From Robinsoniella peoriensis (lineage in GTDB: Bacteria; Bacillota; Clostridia; Lachnospirales; Lachnospiraceae): DNA of 64,000 nucleotides. The notes below the pieces were generated by a model that saw nothing but the letters and a program-made list of their open reading frames with translations, did no database searches and was not told the DNA's origin. Shown piece after piece: positions 16,618 through 25,534 of the stretch. The position numbers were made by a program, and so were the translations under genes. The stretch is taken from NCBI RefSeq assembly GCF_042680125.1, contig NZ_JBHTNY010000017.1; one strand, given 5' to 3'. Numbering within the stretch: position 1 is the stretch's first letter; the number at the start of each line of letters is the position of its first letter.

Positions 16618-17322
16618 ATGAACCTGCAATTCTTAAAGGAACTGCACCGGCACATCGATGTTAGCTGTGTCCGTGCCGAAAATACCATGGATGATATTAA
16701 GCAGATGATTTTATATGCAAAGCAATACCGATTTATCTGTGCATTCTCGATGCCCTGCTTTACCCCTTATCTGGCAGATGCCCTGAAAACAGAACCGGAT
16801 ATACATACCGGCGGAGTTGTGGGCTTCCCTTCGGGCGCAGACACCACCCTTTCTAAAGTACAGCAGAGCACACAGCTTCTGGAAGCAGGATGTCAGGAAC
16901 TGGATATGGTAATGGCAGTGGGAGCCTTAAAATCAAAAGACTTTCAATATGTAAAACAGGACATTGCACAAGTGGTACAGACAGCCAAAAAAGTACCTGT
17001 TAAAGTAATCATAGAGGCGTCTTATTTAAATGATACTGAATTGGAAACTGCTTGTAAAATTGCTTCAGAAGCCGGAGCCGCTTATGTTAAAAGCGGTACC
17101 GGCTGGGCAAATATTCCGGTCAGTGCTGATACGATCCGGAAAATGCGTGCTGCTGCTTCGGCTCATGTCAAAATAAAAGCCGCCGGGGGAATCCGCACCC
17201 TTGACCATATATTAGATATGCACGAAGCCGGGTGTGACCGGTTTGGCATTGGTGTACAGACAGCTGTGCGGATTATGGCTGAAGTAGAAAAACGCCTTGA
17301 AAGTGGGTCAGACAGAGGATAA
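16618..17322 (+). CDS. deoC: Deoxyribose-phosphate aldolase
   Basis: This 234-residue cytoplasmic class I aldolase cleaves 2-deoxyribose 5-phosphate to acetaldehyde and glyceraldehyde 3-phosphate in deoxynucleoside breakdown. The family motifs are present: GGVVGFPSGAD, QELDMVMAVGALK with the catalytic Asp, AAYVKSGTGW with the Schiff-base lysine, and VKIKAAGGIRT with the second active-site lysine. The start has AAAGGAG at 8 bases. It follows the GntR regulator closely and ends at a strong hairpin. No deoxynucleoside phosphorylase or transporter is next to it, so here it stands apart from the usual deo operon. Confidence 0.93.
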   Translation: MNLQFLKELHRHIDVSCVRAENTMDDIKQMILYAKQYRFICAFSMPCFTPYLADALKTEPDIHTGGVVGFPSGADTTLSKVQQSTQLLEAGCQELDMVMAVGALKSKDFQYVKQDIAQVVQTAKKVPVKVIIEASYLNDTELETACKIASEAGAAYVKSGTGWANIPVSADTIRKMRAAASAHVKIKAAGGIRTLDHILDMHEAGCDRFGIGVQTAVRIMAEVEKRLESGSDRG

Positions 17323-17350
17323 TCGTCATATGAATGTCGTTATACCGAGA

Positions 17351-17400
17351 CCGTAAACATTATATAAAGATTATATCTTATATAATGTTTACGGTTTTAT
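17351..17400 (+). terminator. Rho-independent terminator of gntR-deoC
   Basis: Arms cgtaaacattatataa and ttatataatgtttacg form a 16-bp stem (17352-17393 including the loop) followed by gttttattttta, 29 bases past the deoC stop. Confidence 0.9.
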
Positions 17401-17481
17401 TTTTACTTTTCTGACTATTTTATATACAAATTGCACAATTTTTATCCCAAAAGATTATGATATATTTTTGTTATTATTGAA

Positions 17482-17510
17482 TTGATTATACATTCATTAT
17501 ATGTTATATT
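17482..17510 (+). promoter_or_regulatory. Sigma-A-type promoter of the alcohol dehydrogenase gene
   Basis: TTGATT (17482-17487), 17 bases and TATATT (17505-17510) lie about 50 bases before the start codon in a very AT-rich tract. This separates the gene from the upstream terminator as its own unit. Confidence 0.65.
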
Positions 17511-17560
17511 TATGGCATGTCAAATAATTAACAATGTGTTTTCGAAAGGAGATCGTAACT

Positions 17561-18616
17561 ATGAGAGGTTTTGCAATGTTAGGAATCGGAAAAACTGGAT
17601 GGATTGAGAAGCAGGCACCTGAATGCGGACCATTAGACGCAATCTGTAAACCACTTGCCATCGCTCCCTGTACTTCTGATGTACATACAGTCTGGGCAGG
17701 CGCTTTAGGTGACAGACATGATATGATTTTAGGACATGAAGCAATTGGTGAAGTTGTGGAGGCTGGTTCCCTGGTAAAAGACTTTAAACCGGGAGATAAA
17801 GTAATTATCCCTGCTATTACCCCGGACTGGAATTCCCTGGAGGCTCAGGGCGGATATTCCATGCATTCCGGCGGAATGCTTTCCGGATGGAAATTCTCCA
17901 ACTTTAAAGATGGTGTATTCGGTGAATTATTTCATGTAAATGATGCAGACGGGAACCTTGCCCTGCTTCCATCCGGTATGGATCTGGCTTCCGCAAGTAT
18001 GCTCTGTGATATGGTTCCCACCGGATTTCACGGTGTTGAATTAGCAGATGTACAGTTTGGTGATACGGTAGTTGTCATCGGCATCGGTCCTGTAGGGCTT
18101 ATGGCGGTAGCCGGAGCTGCACTTCGCGGTGCCTCCCGCATCTATGCCGTTGGTTCCAGACCAAACTGCATTCAGATTGCGAAAGAATACGGTGCAACAG
18201 AAATTGTAAATTACCGTGAAGGCGATATCGTGGAACAGATTATGGAAAAGACCCATGGAAAAGGCGTTGACCGTATCGTCATTGCCGGCGGTGATGTAGA
18301 CACCTTTGACCAGGCAATCCGTATGTTAAAGCCAGGCGGAAGAATTGGAAATGTAAATTACCTTGGAGAAGGTGATTATATTAAAATCCCAAGAGTTGAA
18401 TGGGGCTGCGGCATGGGCCACAAGACAATCGCAGGCGGTCTGATGCCCGGCGGAAGACTCCGTATGGAAAAGCTGGCTTCTTTAATCGAAACCGGCAAAC
18501 TGGATACCAGTAAGCTGATTACCCATACATTCCACGGATTTGATAAAGTGGAGGAAGCGTTGATGCTGATGAAAGACAAGCCAAAGGATTTGATTAAACC
18601 GGTTGTACTGATTTAA
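17561..18616 (+). CDS. adh: Zinc- and NADP-dependent secondary alcohol (isopropanol-type) dehydrogenase
   Basis: This 351-residue enzyme is closely related to the secondary alcohol dehydrogenases of Thermoanaerobacter brockii and Clostridium beijerinckii (MRGFAMLGIGKTGWIEK, CTSDVHTVWAGALGDRHDMI). It interconverts ketones and secondary alcohols. The catalytic zinc ligands fall at the family's own numbers, C37, H59 and D150. The Rossmann loop GIGPVGLMA and the G198-S199-R200 triplet of the NADP-specific enzymes are kept, and no structural-zinc cysteine cluster is seen. The ATG has AAAGGAGATCG upstream; the longer frame has none. It is monocistronic, with its own promoter and a hairpin after it. 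The physiological substrate is not fixed by sequence. Confidence 0.92.
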   Translation: MRGFAMLGIGKTGWIEKQAPECGPLDAICKPLAIAPCTSDVHTVWAGALGDRHDMILGHEAIGEVVEAGSLVKDFKPGDKVIIPAITPDWNSLEAQGGYSMHSGGMLSGWKFSNFKDGVFGELFHVNDADGNLALLPSGMDLASASMLCDMVPTGFHGVELADVQFGDTVVVIGIGPVGLMAVAGAALRGASRIYAVGSRPNCIQIAKEYGATEIVNYREGDIVEQIMEKTHGKGVDRIVIAGGDVDTFDQAIRMLKPGGRIGNVNYLGEGDYIKIPRVEWGCGMGHKTIAGGLMPGGRLRMEKLASLIETGKLDTSKLITHTFHGFDKVEEALMLMKDKPKDLIKPVVLI

Positions 18617-18627
18617 TATAATGACAA

Positions 18628-18740
18628 GGGGCTGTAAAAAAACACCCTTTACAAAACAGAACACCCTTTACAAAACAGGTTAGCGGGCATCATCTGTGCC
18701 AGCTAACCTATTTTAGTTAGGGGAGTTTTTTTACAGCCCC
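18628..18740. terminator. Large bidirectional hairpin between adh and the polysaccharide locus
   Basis: Perfect 16-bp arms ggggctgtaaaaaaac (18628-18643) and gtttttttacagcccc (18725-18740) enclose a second hairpin (aggttagc/gctaacct, 18677-18709). A- and T-rich flanks on the inner sides allow termination in both directions for the two convergent units: adh on the plus strand and the last polysaccharide gene on the minus strand. Confidence 0.75.
18642..18678. repeat. 19-bp tandem duplication inside the terminator
   Basis: acaccctttacaaaacag occurs twice (18642-18659 and 18661-18678), a direct repeat with a 19-base period between the outer and inner hairpin arms. Only two copies with no spacers, so it is not a CRISPR array. 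Confidence 0.8.
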
Positions 18741-18741
18741 A

Positions 18742-20166
18742 TTATGTTGCTCCTCTTCTAAAAAACACAACATAAACCGTCTGAAAAAGTATTTTTATAT
18801 CCAGACCCAGCGACCAGGTATCAATATATTTTAAATCCAATGCCAATACATCTTCGAAATCCTGTATATTACTTCGGCCGCTCACCTGCCAGAGTCCTGT
18901 AATTCCAGGGCGAAGAGTTAATCTCCTTTTATACTGACCTTTATATTTTTCGAATTCATCAACAGTCGGTGGTCTGGTTCCAATAAGGCTCATATCACCT
19001 TTTAATACATTCCAGAATTGTGGAAGTTCATCAATACTGGTTTTTCGTATGAATTTTCCCACACGCGTAATTCTAGGATCATCTTTGATCTTAAACATGA
19101 GACCATTCATTTCATTTTGCGCTAAAAGCTCCTGTTTCCTATCTTCAGCATCTGCGTACATGGAACGGAATTTATATATCTGAAACCGCCGTCCGTTTTT
19201 ACCGATCCTGATCTGGGAAAAGAATAAAGGTCCGGGTGACTCCAAAAGAATAAATGGAGCAACCAAAACAACTGAAATGCCAGTTAAAACCAGCCCTACT
19301 ATTGCACCTGCTATATCTATTAATCTTTTAACTACCTCCATTCGCAGGCCAATTGTTTTTTTATAAAAGGAAGTGACATAATAATTCCCCATAATCTGCA
19401 ATTGCTTATTATGGTCCGCAAGCCGTTTATCTAATACCTGTATATTAACATCCACCATAGCTCCCATATCCTCCAGGCTTTCGATAATGGGATAAAGGTC
19501 AATGCCTCCATTGTACGGCATGTTAATAAATACTTCATCCATAACTGCCTGCTTTGCATATTGAAACAGATTATTCTTATTGGCAGTGATCTCAATACCT
19601 CTGATTTTGTCACCCAGTTCCTCATCACCTGCATCCCACAAAACCAGAGACTGAATTATGTAATCCCACATACTCTCATCTTCCAGATTATCCAGAACCT
19701 CCTGCACACACTCCTTTACAGTTAAAACTACCAGGCGCTTGCTATGATTACTGTATTTATAAATACTGTTTAAATAAATTTTATAAAACATCCGGAATAA
19801 AAACATGAAGAGTATATTACCAATAAAATTATAGAGCAATATTAACCTTGAAAAATCAGATGATTTTTTCACCAGGAACAGCAGCACTATAATAACTGCT
19901 ATCAGGTAAATATTTCCCCGCAGAACAGAAATCAGTTCCTTCCATGCACCTCTCCTAAAAAAGCGCAGGCCGGATGAGCGTAAAAAATATATTCCTATAT
20001 AAACCAGCACAATTACCAATAAGGATGATCCCGTACCAAATTCTATTCCTATCTCAAAGAAATCTCCAAAACGTATGTAATTCGCAATAAAAAAACTAAG
20101 TGAAATGGCCATTATATCCATTAAAATCACGATTACGGTATTCAACTTTTGTTTTTCTGAATTCAT
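18742..20166 (-). CDS. Undecaprenyl-phosphate sugar phosphotransferase, WbaP-like priming enzyme
   Basis: This 474-residue polyprenyl-phosphate hexose-1-phosphate transferase starts polysaccharide units on undecaprenyl phosphate. Four or five N-terminal membrane helices (about 10-130) and a central CoA-binding-like domain precede the C-terminal catalytic domain: GPLFFSQIRIGKNGRRF, YKFRSMYADAE, RITRVGKFIRKTSIDELPQF, LIGTRPP and RPGITGLWQVSGR. The ATG at 20166 has GGAGGGATGG upstream; TTG at 20205 is an alternative. It is the last gene of the locus, although such enzymes are usually near the front. Whether it transfers glucose, galactose or an amino sugar is not readable. Confidence 0.9.
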   Translation of the reverse strand: MNSEKQKLNTVIVILMDIMAISLSFFIANYIRFGDFFEIGIEFGTGSSLLVIVLVYIGIYFLRSSGLRFFRRGAWKELISVLRGNIYLIAVIIVLLFLVKKSSDFSRLILLYNFIGNILFMFLFRMFYKIYLNSIYKYSNHSKRLVVLTVKECVQEVLDNLEDESMWDYIIQSLVLWDAGDEELGDKIRGIEITANKNNLFQYAKQAVMDEVFINMPYNGGIDLYPIIESLEDMGAMVDVNIQVLDKRLADHNKQLQIMGNYYVTSFYKKTIGLRMEVVKRLIDIAGAIVGLVLTGISVVLVAPFILLESPGPLFFSQIRIGKNGRRFQIYKFRSMYADAEDRKQELLAQNEMNGLMFKIKDDPRITRVGKFIRKTSIDELPQFWNVLKGDMSLIGTRPPTVDEFEKYKGQYKRRLTLRPGITGLWQVSGRSNIQDFEDVLALDLKYIDTWSLGLDIKILFQTVYVVFFRRGAT

Positions 20167-20201
20167 ACAACCATCCCTCCATCTCTGATACATTTTTTCT
20201 A

Positions 20202-20963
20202 TCAATATAAATATGATCCTGGTACCCTTGGATTTATAATCAATACCTGTTGATCCCTTAATATTCTTTCGGGATTAATATTGAAAAGAATCTGCGCATA
20301 GCCCTCTGAATAATTTCTGCTGATATAACGGTATACACTTTTCAATCCCGGCATCCGGCTGTGGATGTGATGGCAGTCACTGGCTATCACCTGTACCAGA
20401 TTACAATCTAACAGAAGGTGCGCAGTTTCCTTTTCAGCCCGCCCGAATACTCCTGCAATACTTCCTTTATTTATCTGAATAATATAACCTCTCCGATTCC
20501 AATCATAGGCAATCTGAGGATTTTTTTGAATTGTTTTATATCGTTCCGGATGCGCAATCACCGGAATTAATCCTTTACTTTCAATGATCTGAAGAAGTTC
20601 AAACAGAATTTCCCGATCAGTATCAAATGAAAATTCAGTCAGCAGGTACTTTGACCGGTTCAGTGTCCAGATAGTTCCGTCGGATAATTTATCATATAGA
20701 TTATAGGATGCAAATACTTCCATACCTTTATAAATATTTATTTGCATGTTCAATTCTGAAAGTCTTTTTTCTAACCGTTTGAATTGGTTATTTATTGACT
20801 CCTGCCGGCTTTCAGGGAATATCTCCGTCAGATTTCCGTGAGGTGTCAGAACCACATCTGTAACACCAGACTGTGTACATATTTTTAACATCTCTACTGC
20901 TTCTGTCAAAGAATCTGCCCCATCATCTGTTTCCGGTAAAATATGGGTATGTATATCTATCAT
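20202..20963 (-). CDS. PHP-type protein tyrosine phosphatase, CpsB/YwqE-like
   Basis: This 253-residue metal-dependent phosphatase has the PHP-domain ligands DIHTHILPETDDGA at the start, TPHGN, GMEVFASYN, IAHPERY in the middle and ASDCHH near the end, as in CpsB and YwqE. It removes phosphate from the tyrosine tails of BY-kinases and so tunes chain length or export. The ATG at 20963 has GGAGGATGAC upstream. It lies three genes after the BY-kinase pair, with a glycosyltransferase and an Ig-like protein gene in between. Its likely substrate is the eight-tyrosine tail of the 22656-24107 product. Confidence 0.9.
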   Translation of the reverse strand: MIDIHTHILPETDDGADSLTEAVEMLKICTQSGVTDVVLTPHGNLTEIFPESRQESINNQFKRLEKRLSELNMQINIYKGMEVFASYNLYDKLSDGTIWTLNRSKYLLTEFSFDTDREILFELLQIIESKGLIPVIAHPERYKTIQKNPQIAYDWNRRGYIIQINKGSIAGVFGRAEKETAHLLLDCNLVQVIASDCHHIHSRMPGLKSVYRYISRNYSEGYAQILFNINPERILRDQQVLIINPRVPGSYLY

Positions 20964-20995
20964 GTCATCCTCCTTCAAGTGCAGTAAAATCAACA

Positions 20996-22039
20996 TTAAT
21001 TACGGTATTCCGGTTTTCTGATTATTTTTCGCAAGAAACAGACATTCTTTTTTAATCTGATTTTTATTTTTTCTTTCAGACAAATAAAGAAATATATCAG
21101 AAAACTGCAATTTACAGCTGCAAGCAGGCTTATGATCCTGTACACAGGAAATTTTCCCGGATTCCGGTAACTTTTCCAGAATTCCATTACTTCCTTGTTT
21201 AGACATATTTGTTTTACTTTATTATATCCTTGTTTTGCACAGTACATATTGATCAATTGGGCATGTTTCAAATACGCATAATGGTCTTCATAAGCCTGCT
21301 GAATCCTGCTGTTCTGCTCTGCAAATCTACCAAGCCGTTTCAGACAACGGTTTTCTACTTTAATTCGGCTGTCTAATATAACCTTTGTAACCAGACTGTT
21401 CTCTCTGGTATAATAGATGTACACAGATCTGGATACATATCCGACCTTTCTTTTCAAATGGGAGAAATATTCCAGATTAAAAAGATAATCTTCACACCAG
21501 GATATATCCTCCGGAAACCAGAGATTGTTATTTTGAATAATTTCTTTTTTGTATAGTTTGTTCCATAATGCACCGTAATAAAAACCATGTACACATTTTG
21601 AAAAATCATCAATAAAGCTGCTCTGATCCAGAACTCCCGTTAGCGTTGACTGCCAGAAGTTTCTTTCATTTTCAAATTTCCCAATAACCAGATCTACATT
21701 TTCTTGAGAAAGAAAAGGAAATACAAGTGCAGACAAACTTTCCCGATCCATCCTGTCATCTGCATCTACAAACCAGAGATATCTGCCCTTTGCCCTTTTT
21801 ATACCTTCATTTCTGGCATGTGAGACCCCCAGATTTTCCGTATGGATAACATAAATTCTTTTATCCATTTTCTTAAACCTGTCACACAGAAGACCGCTTC
21901 CATCATCAGAACCATCATCAATAATAATGATCTCAAAATCCTGATACGTCTGATGCAGTATATCCTGTACGACAGCCTCTAACCATGATATACAATTATA
22001 AACTGGAATTATGATACTAACCGTGTAAACTGACTGCAT
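20996..22039 (-). CDS. Family 2 glycosyltransferase
   Basis: This 347-residue GT-A fold transferase opens VSIIIPVYNCISWLEAVVQD, with IIIDDGSDDGS and the metal-binding WFVDADDR. The C-terminus (FLIYFFICLKEKIKIRLKK) looks membrane-attached. It adds one sugar to the lipid-linked unit on the inner face of the membrane; donor and acceptor are unknown. The ATG at 22039 is favoured over 22072 because AGAAGGG lies 9 bases upstream. It ends directly before the phosphatase gene, so it is part of the same operon. Confidence 0.85.
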   Translation of the reverse strand: MQSVYTVSIIIPVYNCISWLEAVVQDILHQTYQDFEIIIIDDGSDDGSGLLCDRFKKMDKRIYVIHTENLGVSHARNEGIKRAKGRYLWFVDADDRMDRESLSALVFPFLSQENVDLVIGKFENERNFWQSTLTGVLDQSSFIDDFSKCVHGFYYGALWNKLYKKEIIQNNNLWFPEDISWCEDYLFNLEYFSHLKRKVGYVSRSVYIYYTRENSLVTKVILDSRIKVENRCLKRLGRFAEQNSRIQQAYEDHYAYLKHAQLINMYCAKQGYNKVKQICLNKEVMEFWKSYRNPGKFPVYRIISLLAAVNCSFLIYFFICLKEKIKIRLKKNVCFLRKIIRKPEYRN

Positions 22040-22071
22040 ATAGCCATGCCCTTCTTCCGTTCTGGTTACCA

Positions 22072-22632
22072 TTATTTCACTGTTAAATACAGCTTTTTCC
22101 CAGTTGAGACATTTCCGTCCTCATCCGCAACGGTATATACAAGTGTATATGTCCCGGGAGCTTCCGTATTATATTCACCATCAACCATGATCTGACGGTA
22201 TAAGTACTGTTGGGATGATTTATCGTCAACAATTTCTGATATATAATCCAGTGGATTAAATTTGTCACCGATTTTTATTTCAACTTTTTCTTTCAGCAGC
22301 TTCAGCACCGGTACTGCCGGATTTGTATTCCGTTGTGATGTATCCGTTTCTGTTGTACCTGATTCTGTTATTTTCTGCTCTTCTGTATTCTTTTCTGTAA
22401 TATTTGTTTCAGCTTCTGTTCCATTATCTGCTGCTGTTACATTCCTCTTATTTACTGATTTATTATTCTCGGAGTTTACTGCATCTTTTTCATCTGTATT
22501 TTTATCTGTAAACTCCACCGTATCTTCTCTGCCCTGACGGATCCGGTTCTGTGTTACTTCAATTGCACTGAGACTTAATAAAAACAGACCTGCGCATATA
22601 ATTCCGAGAATCACTGTTATGATTTTTCTCAT
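22072..22632 (-). CDS. Membrane-anchored protein with one Ig-like (DUF5011-type) domain
   Basis: This 186-residue protein has an N-terminal membrane helix (KIITVILGIICAGLFLLSLS), then about 75 residues rich in Thr, Asn and Glu, then a compact Ig-like domain: VEIKIGDKFNPLDYISEI, then EAPGTYTLVYTVADEDGNVS and a final KLYLTVK strand. That pattern matches DUF5011/bacterial Ig-like repeats found on cell surfaces. It lies outside the membrane, on a flexible stalk. It directly follows the tyrosine-tailed Wzz/kinase gene and resembles the 25535-26449 product, so both may contact the chain-length apparatus. The role is unknown. Confidence 0.75.
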   Translation of the reverse strand: MRKIITVILGIICAGLFLLSLSAIEVTQNRIRQGREDTVEFTDKNTDEKDAVNSENNKSVNKRNVTAADNGTEAETNITEKNTEEQKITESGTTETDTSQRNTNPAVPVLKLLKEKVEIKIGDKFNPLDYISEIVDDKSSQQYLYRQIMVDGEYNTEAPGTYTLVYTVADEDGNVSTGKKLYLTVK

Positions 22633-22655
22633 ATACACCCCTCCATTGCCGTATT

Positions 22656-24107
22656 TTAATATCGTTCATTTTCATAATCTACGTATTCATCATATTTTGA
22701 ATACCCATACTTACTGTATTTTCCATATTTTCCGTTTCCGGTAATTCCTGACTCTGCAAAATTAAGTATATATCCGAGAATATTGATGCCACTGCTTTGT
22801 AAAGTGTCAATCCCTTCCTCGACTGATCTCAATTTGCTCTGTCCCTGCTTCATTACATATATTGTCTCATCCACATATCCTCCGATTATAACCCCATCAT
22901 TCATCAGTGTAACCGGCGGCGAATCAATAATAATGTAATCAAAAGATTCCTCTTCCTTAAGGTATTGCAGTAATTTAGGGATATCTCCTTTCGTGAGCAG
23001 TTTGTCAATTGCTTCTCTAGCTGTACCTGACGGAATCATGAAGAAATTTTTATCCACTTCTTTCAGAATATCCTTTACCTCTATATCCCCAGCCAGATAA
23101 TTAGCAATACCTGCCTCATTTACCTGCATTACCAGATAGTTGTCCGGGTTTGACTTCTGATGCAGATTCATATCCATTAATACTACTTTTCTGCCTATTG
23201 AAGCAAGTGCTCTTGCAAGCCCCGTGGCTATCGTCGTAGTTCCTTCATTTCTTCCTGAACTGGTGACCAGAAAAACTTTACTTTCCTCATCTCTTTTTTT
23301 GTGTTCCAGTTTAAAGCCTACCACATTTAATAAATCCTGAAATTCATTACCCACACGGCTTTTTCCAAAAATCATTTCATTTCTGCGCCGGCTTCTGGCT
23401 TTCATTAATATTGTGGGCAGCTGAGTGAGGCAGGGTATATTGGTTATACGTCGTATATCCTCAGTAGAACGCACGGTTTTCTGTGATGCTGTATAAAAAA
23501 CCACAAACAATACACAAGCGAAAACCCCCAGAACACCTCCTATTAAGCCATAATAAACTGCATGATATGGTGTCATCGGCTCCTTTTCGTTCATAGGATT
23601 TTTAACTTCTTTCAAGTCAACATGTCCCACTACGTCAGATGCATACGACGGGTATACTTCTTTTATTGTTTCCGCTACACTCTGAGAGACGGAATAATGA
23701 TCCGACACGGCCTCTATGGTGATCATATTGATACCTTCTACATAATAACCGGTAATTTCAGCAGGAATACTGTCCAGGGAATCCACCCCCAGAGCATTCG
23801 CGATATCTTGTCCGCAGCCGCTGGCTGTTAATGTTTCTTCAAATGCTGTTCCCAGGTATTTTGCCATCAGTATATTCTGGGAAGAATCCTGGGTCTTATT
23901 GACCATGTATGTAACAGCTGCCTTGTATTCCGGATAGTATATAAACCCTGCCACAGATAAGACCAATGCTGCTGATGATAAAATAACCAATAACATTGAC
24001 AGCCAATAACGTGACAGGCACCTCCAGATGTCATCTATGATACTGCTGATATTTATTACGGCTGCATCATCATAAATATCTTTTACCTCATTTTCATAAT
24101 CTCGCAT
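22656..24107 (-). CDS. Wzz/BY-kinase fusion with degenerate P-loop and tyrosine-rich tail
   Basis: This 483-residue protein has two membrane helices (about 36-57 and 186-206) around a Wzz-type periplasm-side loop, then a cytoplasmic BY-kinase-like ATPase domain. The Walker A motif reads SSGRNEGTTT, with Thr290 in place of the catalytic lysine, and Walker A-prime has DMN instead of DxD. Walker B DYIIIDSPP is kept. The last 25 residues hold eight tyrosines (GKYGKYSKYGYSKYDEY...), the autophosphorylation cluster. It is therefore probably a pseudokinase that is phosphorylated by the 24136-25524 product and dephosphorylated by the CpsB-like enzyme. That division is inference from the residues. Confidence 0.85.
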   Translation of the reverse strand: MRDYENEVKDIYDDAAVINISSIIDDIWRCLSRYWLSMLLVILSSAALVLSVAGFIYYPEYKAAVTYMVNKTQDSSQNILMAKYLGTAFEETLTASGCGQDIANALGVDSLDSIPAEITGYYVEGINMITIEAVSDHYSVSQSVAETIKEVYPSYASDVVGHVDLKEVKNPMNEKEPMTPYHAVYYGLIGGVLGVFACVLFVVFYTASQKTVRSTEDIRRITNIPCLTQLPTILMKARSRRRNEMIFGKSRVGNEFQDLLNVVGFKLEHKKRDEESKVFLVTSSGRNEGTTTIATGLARALASIGRKVVLMDMNLHQKSNPDNYLVMQVNEAGIANYLAGDIEVKDILKEVDKNFFMIPSGTAREAIDKLLTKGDIPKLLQYLKEEESFDYIIIDSPPVTLMNDGVIIGGYVDETIYVMKQGQSKLRSVEEGIDTLQSSGINILGYILNFAESGITGNGKYGKYSKYGYSKYDEYVDYENERY

Positions 24108-24135
24108 CTATTTATCCTCTTATTTTCTATAATTA

Positions 24136-25524
24136 CTAATAAGTACTAATTCGTTTTTCTTTGCTTTTTTGTCTTTTCACCATGCTGCACACTTTATTCT
24201 TTACTCCATTAAGTACAAATCCAATAACCGGAACCCCATTGCTCTCCATTAGGTCAATACTGTCATTAATCATTGTAACCCTGGATGACTCCTGACGTAC
24301 TACCATAAGCATGGAATCCATATATCCCGCCATTACTTCGATATCCTGAATAATACCTACAGGTGCAGAATCAATAATAATATAATCCATCTCTTTTTTA
24401 GCTTCTTCCAGCAATGCTTCCAGATTCCCTATCTTTTGTATGAAATTGTTTCCTGCTATAAATTTATCACCGAGAATATAGTACAGATTGCAGCGTCGGT
24501 CATAAGATATCAGGTCTTTATATCCGGTACCATATTCAAAACAATTACCGATCTGTTTATCCGGCAGTACAGGAAGTCCCAATACTTTATGTAATGCTGG
24601 TCTTCGAAGATCCAGATCCAGAACCAATACTTTCTTTTCCCTTTGTGCCAGAATTAATGCTATATTAGCTGCAAGCGTAGACTTTCCTTCATTCTCCAGG
24701 ACACTTCCCAAAAGCAAAGTTTTGGATTTGGTTTTATCCATTTGATATTCCATTTTAGTTACAATCTTCTTCATATTTTCAGAAAATGCAAATGACACTG
24801 AGGGTTTTGTTACCAGAATACTTTCTTTTCCTTTATGATCTTTTGCTTCGTAACGAACACTACCGATAAAATCAGCGTCGATCTTTACCTTGGCCTGCTG
24901 TTCATTATCCAGTTTTCCATTGAACACATGAAATAGTATAACAGCCGCCATTCCCGTAATAACAGCCAGCAGACTAATACCGACAGATAACAGTATTGCA
25001 TTATTAGGTATCGGTTCAATCTGGTCAGCAGATGGAGCAGATAACGTTTCCAATGTATAACTTTCCATGGCATATGCTGACACATCTTTATAACTGTTAA
25101 TTGCTTCTTTCATTATTTTAAAAGCATTTTCCGGAGTATCTCCGGATGCCTTTAAAACTATAAGATTTGAATTCTCAGTTCCTTCTGCAATCAGACAGTT
25201 TTTCGTATAGACATTCTTTCCCAGTTTTTCTTTTACTATGTTTAAATAAATATCACTGTTTAATATTCCGCAGTACTGTGCCACAGCCTGATTATATTGA
25301 AACTCTCTTAAAGTCTGTGCTGAATTATCTTTTGCCACCACTACTACACTTGAGGCAGCAGAGTACTTAACCGGTAACAATTGATTAATACCTACATAAC
25401 TTAGGAATCCCAAAATGATACTCAACATCAATATAATTTCTAAATTCCTCAGCACTGCCCTGGCAATAGCCGGCATGTCAAGACCCATGGTCTTATTTAG
25501 TAAAACTTTACTTTCTGATGCCAT
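24136..25524 (-). CDS. Wzz/BY-kinase fusion, catalytically intact
   Basis: This 462-residue chain-length regulator and tyrosine kinase has Wzz membrane helices near 30-47 and 176-199 and a cytoplasmic kinase domain with Walker A SVLENEGKST (K281), Walker A-prime VLDLDLRRP (D303, D305) and Walker B DYIIIDSAP. Unlike typical BY-kinases it has almost no tyrosine tail, ending KRISTY. The ATG has GAGGAGG at 6 bases. It precedes the P-loop-deficient, tyrosine-rich partner by 28 bases. Fusion of the Wzz and kinase parts in one chain is unlike the split CapA/CapB pairs of Bacilli. It would control polymer length with the Wzy-like polymerase. Confidence 0.88.
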   Translation of the reverse strand: MASESKVLLNKTMGLDMPAIARAVLRNLEIILMLSIILGFLSYVGINQLLPVKYSAASSVVVVAKDNSAQTLREFQYNQAVAQYCGILNSDIYLNIVKEKLGKNVYTKNCLIAEGTENSNLIVLKASGDTPENAFKIMKEAINSYKDVSAYAMESYTLETLSAPSADQIEPIPNNAILLSVGISLLAVITGMAAVILFHVFNGKLDNEQQAKVKIDADFIGSVRYEAKDHKGKESILVTKPSVSFAFSENMKKIVTKMEYQMDKTKSKTLLLGSVLENEGKSTLAANIALILAQREKKVLVLDLDLRRPALHKVLGLPVLPDKQIGNCFEYGTGYKDLISYDRRCNLYYILGDKFIAGNNFIQKIGNLEALLEEAKKEMDYIIIDSAPVGIIQDIEVMAGYMDSMLMVVRQESSRVTMINDSIDLMESNGVPVIGFVLNGVKNKVCSMVKRQKSKEKRISTY

Positions 25525-25534
25525 AATATCCTCC

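Noticed and set aside
18642..18678. Possible CRISPR repeat
   Set aside because: Only two adjoining 19-base copies without spacers, inside a terminator; not an array.
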